From: Catellatospora sichuanensis
GTDB taxonomy: Bacteria > Actinomycetota > Actinomycetes > Mycobacteriales > Micromonosporaceae
Direction: 5' to 3'
Length of the DNA stretch: 64,000 nt
Assembly (NCBI RefSeq): GCF_007483665.1
Contig: NZ_VIQO01000031.1
Coordinates: 1 to 64,000 of the forward strand
Shown here: positions 17,615 through 24,366 of the stretch, piece by piece
Layout: each line of letters begins with the position of its first letter
Numbering within the stretch: position 1 is the stretch's first letter
Notes under the pieces: generated by a model
What the model was told of the DNA's origin: nothing
The model's database searches: none
The model's input: only the letters and a program-made list of their open reading frames with translations
Translations under genes and position numbers: made by a program

Positions 17615-18475
17615 ATGGCGCGGGTGGTAGCGGTACACGGCATCCACAACACGTACGGCAGCCCGCCGCAGATGGCCGCGCAGTGGATCCCCGCGCTGCA
17701 GGGCGGCGTGAGGATAGCGGCGCTGACCGGCCTGGTCCCCGATGTCGATCTCGCGGACGCGGACGTGGCCTGCGTGTTCTACGGCGACGTGTTCCGGCCG
17801 CCGGGAAAGTACCTCGGTGACGTGCCGCCGCTGGACGCGGACGATGTGGACGACGGCCCGGAGCTCGACCTGTTGATGGCATGGTGGTCCGCGGCGGCGC
17901 GGATGGACAGCGGGGTGGCGGCCCCCGACGCGCGGACCCTGGGCCCGCGGCAGTCGGCGCGTGCGGCGCTGCTCGCGCTGTCCGGTTCCCGGTTCCTGGC
18001 GCGGACGACCGAGCGCCTGCTGGTGTGGGGTCTCAAACAGGTCACGGACTACTTCACCAAGCCGGCTGTGCGCCAGGCCGTGCAGGAGCGGTTCGCCGCC
18101 GCGGTGCACGGCGACACCCGTGTCGTGGTCGCCCACTCGCTCGGGTCGGTGGTGGCCTACGAGGCGCTGTGCGCCCATCCCGAATGGCCGGTCACCGACC
18201 TGGTGACCCTCGGGTCGCCGCTGGGCGTGCCGCACCTGGTGACGCACCGGCTCATCCCCCCGACGGCCGACTGGCCGGCAGTCGAGCGCTGGACGAACAT
18301 CACCGACTCGGGCGACTTCGTGGCTCTGCGACCGGTGCTGCGCGACGTGTACGGCCACCGGGTCCGCGACATCGAGATCCGCAATGGAACCGAAGCCCAC
18401 AAGGTGGACCGTTACCTGTCCGCGGCAGAGACCGGCGCGGCCGTGGCCACCGGTATCCTCACCGCGCGGGCTTGA
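17615..18475 (+). CDS. Serine alpha/beta-hydrolase partnered with caspase-WD40 protein
   Basis: A 286-aa protein opening directly with the first strand and oxyanion loop (MARVVAVHGIHNTYGS). The nucleophile elbow is VVAHSLGSVVAYEAL (A-H-S-L-G), the acid is probably in NITDSGDFVAL, and the His in GTEAHKVDRYL. It resembles lipase or thioesterase-like serine hydrolases often annotated simply as alpha/beta hydrolase. No signal peptide is seen. The stop TGA at 18475 is 23 bp before the caspase-protein start, so the two genes form an operon. The hydrolase may be an effector (for example a lipase) or a processing enzyme; the sequence cannot tell which. Confidence 0.8.
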   Translation: MARVVAVHGIHNTYGSPPQMAAQWIPALQGGVRIAALTGLVPDVDLADADVACVFYGDVFRPPGKYLGDVPPLDADDVDDGPELDLLMAWWSAAARMDSGVAAPDARTLGPRQSARAALLALSGSRFLARTTERLLVWGLKQVTDYFTKPAVRQAVQERFAAAVHGDTRVVVAHSLGSVVAYEALCAHPEWPVTDLVTLGSPLGVPHLVTHRLIPPTADWPAVERWTNITDSGDFVALRPVLRDVYGHRVRDIEIRNGTEAHKVDRYLSAAETGAAVATGILTARA

Positions 18476-18498
18476 GCGACCAGGACGGGGGCCGGTCA

Positions 18499-21400
18499 GT
18501 GGTGCGGCGATACTTCATCGGCGCGGCGACGACCGAGTACGCACCGTCGACGAACCTGGTGGCGCTGCCCGAACTCGTCGGCGAGCTGCAACGCGCCACC
18601 GAGCTGTTCACCGGCCTGGAGTACGAGGCGGTGCCCGGCTTCGGGACGAACCTGACCGCGCGGGAGTTCACCGGCCGGCTGCGCGCGTTCCTGCGCAGCG
18701 AAGACCGGACCACTGAGGATCGGATCGTGGTCTATTACAGCGGCCACGGCGAGGTGGCGCCGTCCGGCGCCGACCTGCTGCTGCCGATGGCCGACGCCAC
18801 CGCCGACCGGTCCTTCAGCTTCCTGCACGCCGGTGACCTGACCGGCCGCGTGCTCGACAGCGACGCACCCGGCGACATGGTCGGCCAGCAGCTGCTGTTC
18901 GTGCTGGACACCTGCTACGGCGGCGCGGCGGGCGGATCGATGGCCGCCGGCGCGGTCAGTTTCGTCAACCGGCTGCGCCGCACCGCCGGCAGCCCCGCCA
19001 TCGCGGTGATCGTCGCCGCCCGCGACTACCAGCCGGCCGGTGTCGGCACGTTCACCCAGGCGCTGGCCCGCGCGGTGCGCGAACGGGCGATCGCCGGGCA
19101 CGAGGTGCGGTTCGTCCCCCTGGAACCGCTGATCGCACAGGTCAACGAGCTCATGGCGGAGGCGGCGACGGGCGGGGCAGCCGACCAGCACGCCCGGCTG
19201 CTCTACGTCGGGGAGAGGGCCGGGGAGTTCTTCCCGAACCGCAAGTACAGCGAGTGGTACTCCAACCTCGACGTACGCACCCGGGACCTGCGGCTGCAGC
19301 GGGAGGCCAGGCGCCGTGACCGAGACGCCACCGCGCTGGCCGCGCAAGGCCTGGACGAGTCCTCCGGCCGCGACGACCTCTGGCTGTTCACCGGGCGTCA
19401 CGCCGCACTGCGGCGGGTCTCGGCCTGGCTCGCCGACGCCGCACCACCGACGCTGGTGGTCACCGGCAATCCGGGGTCGGGCAAGTCGGCGCTGCTGGCC
19501 CGGGTGGACACGTTGGCAGACCCGACCCGCAGCGCCCGGGTGCCCGACGCGCACCTCCTGCCACCGGACACCGTCCCGCCGCGGGAGTCGATCACCCGCT
19601 TCATCCATGCCCGCGGCCTGACTCCCCGGGGCCTGCTGGCGGGACTGGCGGAGGCCTGCGGCATCGAGGACATCGCCGCCATCGACTCGCCGGGCAGGCT
19701 CCTCGAGCACCTGCAGGACCGGACCGAGCCGATCACTGTCGTGATAGACGGCGTCGACGAGGCGGCTAGCAAACTCGGTGACACCACGTTCACCGGCGTC
19801 GCGATGGTCGAGCAGGTCCTCGCACCACTGGTCAGAGCAGCGCCAGGGACCCGGCTGCGCCTGCTGGTCGGCACCCGGAGCCATCTGATCGGCCCCCTCG
19901 GCATGCCGGTCGAGGTCGTCAACCTGGACCGCGCCCGCTATGCCGACCAGCCCAGCCTGCACCGGTACGTGCGCTCCTGCCTCACCGAACTCGTCGACAC
20001 CTCGCCCTACCGGGGCCGGCGGCCCGAGTACCTCGGCGCGGTGGTGGACGCCGTCGCGGCGGCGGCCGGCGACTCCTTCCTCGTCGCCCTGATCACCGCC
20101 CGCAGCCTCGCGCTGCGCAACGAGCCGGTGGTCGATCCGTACGATCCGGTGTGGCAGGCGTCGCTGCCGCGCGAGGCAGCCGAGGCCATGAGCCAGGACC
20201 TCAACGGCCGACTCGGTGACCAGGCCGATCGGGCGCGCGACCTGCTGCTGCCGCTGGCGTACGCGCAGGCGTCCGGGCTGCCCTGGGAGAACCTGTGGCC
20301 GCGCCTGGTCACCCAGCTGACCGGCCGCCGGTGCGGCAACCGCGACCTGGACTGGCTGTTCGAGAACGCAGGCTTCTACATCATCGAGACGCGGCTGGGC
20401 AACAGCTCCGCCTACCGCCTGTACCACGCGGCCCTCGCCGAGCATCTGCGTGCCGGACGCGACGCGAGAGCCGACCACGCGGCCATCGTCGACGCGCTCG
20501 TCGACCGGGTCCCCCGACGGCCTGATGGCACTACGGACTGGGGCCTCGCGCACCCGTACACCGCGGCGGCGATCGCCGGTCACGCCGCGCAGGCCGGCTG
20601 CCTTGATCAGCTACTCGCCGAGCCGCGGCTGCTCACGGAACTCCCGGCGGGCGGCCTGCTGGGTGCGCTGCCCCGCGTCCGGACGACGCAGGGGCGGGCG
20701 ATCGCCGACGCGTACCGGTGGGCGATCGGCCAGATGCAGGCCTACCCTGCCGAACGTGCCGCGTATCTGCAGCTGGCGGCGCGATGTGCGCGAGCGCCGC
20801 AACTGGCCGACGACATCACCGCCAGCGGCCTGCCGCTGCCGTGGACCACGCTCTGGGCCTGGTGGCGCAGTCATCCGCCCCACCAGACCCTGACCTGGCA
20901 CCGGGGCCCGGTCACCGCGGTGGCGCTAGGCGACCTCGCCGGCCGCCCGGTCGTCGCTTCGGCAAGCGTCGACCGGAGCCTGCGCCTGTGGGATGCCGCG
21001 ACTGGTCGGCCGTTCGGCGAGCCGCTCATCGGTCACACCGACTGGGTCTTGTCGGTAGCGTTCGGACAGGTGAACGGCCAGACCGTCGTCGTGTCGGGCG
21101 GCGCCGACGGCGCCATGCGACGCTGGGACGCCACGACGGGCCGCGCCCTGCCGAGTGGCACCAACCGCCATCGCGGCCCGGTGCGCGCGGTCGCGTTCGG
21201 TCATCTGGACGGCCGCCCGGTGGTGGTGTCCGGTGGCGACGACGAGGTCATCATCGTCTGGGACGCGGCCTCCGGCCAGGTCCTCGGCCGGCCGCTGGCC
21301 GGTCATCCCCGCGGGACGTACGCCGTCGCGGTCGGCGACCTGCGGGGGCAGCCCGTGGTGGCCTCGGGCGGCGCCGACGGCATGGTGCGGCTCTGGGACA

Positions 21401-23694
21401 CGGCCACCGGCCGGATCCTGGGCAATCCGTTCACCGGCCATGTCGGGCGGGTGCGGGCCGTCGCGTTCGGACGGCTCGGCGACGACACGCTCGTCGTCTC
21501 CGGGGGCGACGACGGGACCGTCCAGGTGTGGTGGGCCGAGACCCGCAAGCTCGTCACGGCGCCGTACACCGGCCACACCGACAGCGTGACCTCTGTCGCC
21601 TTCGGTCGCCGCGGCTCACAACCCGTCGTCGTGTCCGGTAGCAACGATCAGACCGTGCAGATGTCCGACGTCGTCACCGGCCGCCGGATAGGCGTCCGGC
21701 TCACCGGCCACATCGACTGGGTGCTGTCGGTGGCGTTCGGCACTCGCAAGGGCCGGCCGGTGATCGTGTCGGGCGGCGAGGACGAGACGATACGCCTGTG
21801 GGACGCCGCATCCGGCGAGCCGGCGGGTGAGCCGTTCACCGGTCACACCGACACGGTCGGCGCCGTGGCGTTCGGTGATCTGGCCGGGCAGGCTGTCATC
21901 GTCTCCGGTGGCACCGACCGCACGGTGCGGCTCTGGGATGCGGCCTCCGGGCAGCCGACAGGCGAGCCGCTGACCGGGCACACCGACGCGGTGACCACGG
22001 TGGCGTTCGGGACCGTCGGCAGGCTGCCCGTGGTGGCCTCGGGCAGCGACGACGCGACCGTACGCGTGTGGAAGGCCGCCAGCGGCGAGCCGGTCGGCGA
22101 GCCGGCTGCCGGCCCCGGGGCGGTCCGGTCGGTTGCGCTCGGCAACGTCGACGGGCGGACCGTCGTGGCGTCGGGCGGCGGCGACGAGACCGTGCGTGTG
22201 TGGGACGCGACGTCCGGGCACCCGGCGGGACCGCCGCTGGTGGGGCACGGCGCGCAGGTGAACGCGGTTGCCTTCGGCGATCTCGACGGCCGGCCGGTGA
22301 TCGCCTCCGGTAGCGACGACCGTACGGTGCGGCTGTGGGACGCGGCCTCCGGATCGCCTGTCGGTGAACCGCTGACCGGCCACACGGACGCGGTCACCGC
22401 AGTGGCGTTCGGGACCGTCGACGGGCTGCCTGTCGTCGCCTCCGGCAGCGACGACGAGACCGTGCGGGTGTGGGACCCCACCAGCGGCGAGCTGATCGGC
22501 GAGCCGGCTGCCGGACCCGGCGCGGTCCGCTCGCTCGCGTTCGGGCAACTCGGCCGCCAGCCGGTCATCGTCACCGGCCGCAGCGACACCCACGTGCGGA
22601 TCAGCGATGCCACCACCGGCGAACCCGTCGGCGCGCTCTATGCGTCACCGGGCGGGGTGCGGTCGGTGGCGTTCGGGCAGTTGGGCCGCCAACCTGTCGT
22701 CATCGCCGGCGGCACCGACGCCAGGCTGCGGGCCTGGGACGCAACCACGGGCCATGGCGTCTCGGCGCCGTTCGCCGGCCATCGTGGCGCGGTCACCGCG
22801 ATTACCTTCGGCCGGCTCGACTCTGCTCTCGTCGTCGTCTCCGGCGGCGCCGACCACACCGTACGGCTGTGGGATGCGGCCTCCGGGCGGCCGCTGGCCG
22901 CCCCGTTCACAGGCCACACCGACGGGATCCGCTCGGTCGCGTTCGGGCAGCTCGGCGGCCGTGCCGTCGTCGTGTCGGCCGGTGACGACCGCACCGTGCG
23001 CTTCTGGAACGCCGCCACCGGCGAACCCGTCGGCGCGCCGCTGGCCGGCCACCGCAGTTCGGTGAACACGGTCGCGTTCGGACAGCTGGCCGGGCGCCCG
23101 GTGATCGTTTCGGGCAGCAACGACCACACCGTGCAGCTCTGGGACGCGGCCACCCGCGAGCCGTGCGGCCCGGCCATCGTCGCCCACGCCGGCTACGTCA
23201 GCGCGGTCGGGTTCGCCCACCTGCACGGCCGCCCGATCGTCGTGTCCGGCGGCAACGACCACGTCGTACGGCTGTGGGACGCCGCCACGGGCGAGCAGGT
23301 CGGCGAGCAACTGGCCGGCCACTCCGACGACGTCAACGCGGTGGCGGCGGGTGAGGTCGGCGGCCGGCTGCTGGTGGTGTCCGCGGGCAACGACGGCACC
23401 GTGCGGACCTGGGACCCGGTCACCGGCGCTGCGGTCGGCCCGGCGTTCACCGGCCATGACGGCTGGGTGCGCGCCGTCGCGATCGACCGGCTCGGCGACC
23501 GCACCGTGGTCGTCAGCGGCGCGACCGACCACACGCTGTGGGTGCGGCCGGTGACCGGCCGGCCTGGCGGCGAGTCGGCCGGCGGCACCCGCATCCGGCT
23601 CACCGCGACGGTGAACTGCGTCGCCGTCCGAGATGCGACCCACCTGGTCGTGGGCACCGAACTCGGCATCGTCAGCCTCCGCCTGCCCGGCTGA
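18499..23694 (+). CDS. Caspase-like / STAND NTPase / WD40 giant protein
   Basis: About 1731 aa, starting at GTG 18499 (or 18502) behind GGGGG. An upstream in-frame extension overlaps the hydrolase gene and is rejected. Residues ~1-230 are a peptidase C14 caspase-like domain: IVVYYSGHGE (His83) and LFVLDTCYGG (Cys139) form the dyad. A second domain has LWLFTGRHAALRRV, P-loop GNPGSGKS at 323-330 and ITVVIDGVDEA (Walker B, 414-422), i.e. a STAND NTPase. From ~803 to the end are 21 WD40 units. The layout suggests a protease held inactive until the propellers detect a ligand or the NTPase oligomerises, leading to cleavage of cell targets (inference). It is cotranscribed with the serine hydrolase. 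Confidence 0.9.
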   Translation: MVRRYFIGAATTEYAPSTNLVALPELVGELQRATELFTGLEYEAVPGFGTNLTAREFTGRLRAFLRSEDRTTEDRIVVYYSGHGEVAPSGADLLLPMADATADRSFSFLHAGDLTGRVLDSDAPGDMVGQQLLFVLDTCYGGAAGGSMAAGAVSFVNRLRRTAGSPAIAVIVAARDYQPAGVGTFTQALARAVRERAIAGHEVRFVPLEPLIAQVNELMAEAATGGAADQHARLLYVGERAGEFFPNRKYSEWYSNLDVRTRDLRLQREARRRDRDATALAAQGLDESSGRDDLWLFTGRHAALRRVSAWLADAAPPTLVVTGNPGSGKSALLARVDTLADPTRSARVPDAHLLPPDTVPPRESITRFIHARGLTPRGLLAGLAEACGIEDIAAIDSPGRLLEHLQDRTEPITVVIDGVDEAASKLGDTTFTGVAMVEQVLAPLVRAAPGTRLRLLVGTRSHLIGPLGMPVEVVNLDRARYADQPSLHRYVRSCLTELVDTSPYRGRRPEYLGAVVDAVAAAAGDSFLVALITARSLALRNEPVVDPYDPVWQASLPREAAEAMSQDLNGRLGDQADRARDLLLPLAYAQASGLPWENLWPRLVTQLTGRRCGNRDLDWLFENAGFYIIETRLGNSSAYRLYHAALAEHLRAGRDARADHAAIVDALVDRVPRRPDGTTDWGLAHPYTAAAIAGHAAQAGCLDQLLAEPRLLTELPAGGLLGALPRVRTTQGRAIADAYRWAIGQMQAYPAERAAYLQLAARCARAPQLADDITASGLPLPWTTLWAWWRSHPPHQTLTWHRGPVTAVALGDLAGRPVVASASVDRSLRLWDAATGRPFGEPLIGHTDWVLSVAFGQVNGQTVVVSGGADGAMRRWDATTGRALPSGTNRHRGPVRAVAFGHLDGRPVVVSGGDDEVIIVWDAASGQVLGRPLAGHPRGTYAVAVGDLRGQPVVASGGADGMVRLWDTATGRILGNPFTGHVGRVRAVAFGRLGDDTLVVSGGDDGTVQVWWAETRKLVTAPYTGHTDSVTSVAFGRRGSQPVVVSGSNDQTVQMSDVVTGRRIGVRLTGHIDWVLSVAFGTRKGRPVIVSGGEDETIRLWDAASGEPAGEPFTGHTDTVGAVAFGDLAGQAVIVSGGTDRTVRLWDAASGQPTGEPLTGHTDAVTTVAFGTVGRLPVVASGSDDATVRVWKAASGEPVGEPAAGPGAVRSVALGNVDGRTVVASGGGDETVRVWDATSGHPAGPPLVGHGAQVNAVAFGDLDGRPVIASGSDDRTVRLWDAASGSPVGEPLTGHTDAVTAVAFGTVDGLPVVASGSDDETVRVWDPTSGELIGEPAAGPGAVRSLAFGQLGRQPVIVTGRSDTHVRISDATTGEPVGALYASPGGVRSVAFGQLGRQPVVIAGGTDARLRAWDATTGHGVSAPFAGHRGAVTAITFGRLDSALVVVSGGADHTVRLWDAASGRPLAAPFTGHTDGIRSVAFGQLGGRAVVVSAGDDRTVRFWNAATGEPVGAPLAGHRSSVNTVAFGQLAGRPVIVSGSNDHTVQLWDAATREPCGPAIVAHAGYVSAVGFAHLHGRPIVVSGGNDHVVRLWDAATGEQVGEQLAGHSDDVNAVAAGEVGGRLLVVSAGNDGTVRTWDPVTGAAVGPAFTGHDGWVRAVAIDRLGDRTVVVSGATDHTLWVRPVTGRPGGESAGGTRIRLTATVNCVAVRDATHLVVGTELGIVSLRLPG
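20905..23690 (+). repeat. 21-unit WD40 repeat array (coding)
   Basis: The units recur about every 129-135 bp and share the core AVAFG-x(5)-PVVxSGxxDxTVRLWDAASG. Counting them gives 21, i.e. three seven-bladed propellers. Units 8-10 and 11-13 repeat as a block: both pass through PLTGHTDAVT and then GEPAAGPGAVRS, 402 bp apart (22101 and 22503). Such repeats can misassemble, so long reads should span the array. Confidence 0.8.
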
Positions 23695-23818
23695 TCCCGA
23701 CCTGTACCGCGACGGTCGCGAGGTCCGTGCCCGGTTTCCGGAATCGCTTCCCACGCGGGGCAAGCCAGGTGTGAGCTGCGGTGTCGCCCGCCGCCCCGCT
23801 CGGCGCCTTTCGCGGTCG

Positions 23819-24106
23819 TCAGCTGCCACCGCGGCGGCGCTTGCGTTCCGCCTGCAGGATCGCCTTCGCCTCATCCTTGTCGATCCCGAGCTCTGCCAGC
23901 AGCCGCTGCTGCGGCACGAGCAGCAGCGCGCCGAGACCGACGCCGACGGCGATGCCGCACGCCGGGCTGAAGCTCAACTCGGCCGCGATGAGCAGGAACA
24001 TCACCCCGAACATCACCAGTACGGTGACCAGAGCCGAGATCTTCAGGTTGCGGTGGGTCCGGACCAGCCGGTCGAGGTCCTTCGGACTCAAGGTGCGCAT
24101 GGTCAC
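23819..24106 (-). CDS. Small membrane protein, two transmembrane segments
   Basis: A 95-aa protein. The GTG at 24106 is preceded by GGAAGG with a five-base spacer; ATG 24100 is the alternative. The N-terminus is soluble (LSPKDLDRLVRTHRNL), followed by two hydrophobic spans (ISALVTVLVMFGVMFLLIAA and ACGIAVGVGLGALLLV) and a charged C-terminal tail (ELGIDKDEAKAILQAERKRR). No family is recognised. It lies convergent to the caspase gene and could be a membrane partner of the island, but nothing in the sequence proves it. Confidence 0.65.
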   Translation of the reverse strand: MTMRTLSPKDLDRLVRTHRNLKISALVTVLVMFGVMFLLIAAELSFSPACGIAVGVGLGALLLVPQQRLLAELGIDKDEAKAILQAERKRRRGGS

Positions 24107-24301
24107 CGATGCCTTCCACTCGTGGAGCTGCCTGGGTGGCTGCCGTGGCGGGCCACGCCCCCGGCGCGCCGACGCTAACCGGGCATCGGTGCCGCCGGCT
24201 GCTGCGCCAGAGCCGATGCGCTGGCGTTTTACCTGTTCAGGCGGGACGTGACATGGCTGCGCCGATTCCCCGGTGCGGCCCGGACCGGTGACCGGCACGG
24301 G

Positions 24302-24330
24302 CGGACCGTCCACATCGGTACGTCTAGAAT
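24302..24330 (+). promoter_or_regulatory. Predicted promoter of the HTH/NB-ARC gene at 24367
   Basis: TAGAAT at 24325-24330 is a good -10 element. The -35 region at 24302-24307 (CGGACC) is weak at 17-bp spacing. The remainder of the 260-bp gap shows no gene. Confidence 0.4.
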
Positions 24331-24366
24331 CAGCTCGACGTCGGACAGGGGAGGTCGCGGGCCACG

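Noticed and set aside
17372-18400. Upstream extension of the HTH/NB-ARC gene on the minus strand
   Set aside because: It runs antisense through the hydrolase gene and has no ribosome binding site, whereas GTG 17371 does.
17881-18498. Upstream extension of the caspase-WD40 gene
   Set aside because: It overlaps the hydrolase gene in another frame with Arg/Gly-rich text; GTG 18499 starts the caspase fold with a good site.
21850-22640. WD40 array as intergenic or mobile repeats
   Set aside because: The repeats are in frame, encode standard WD40 cores and lie within one open reading frame.
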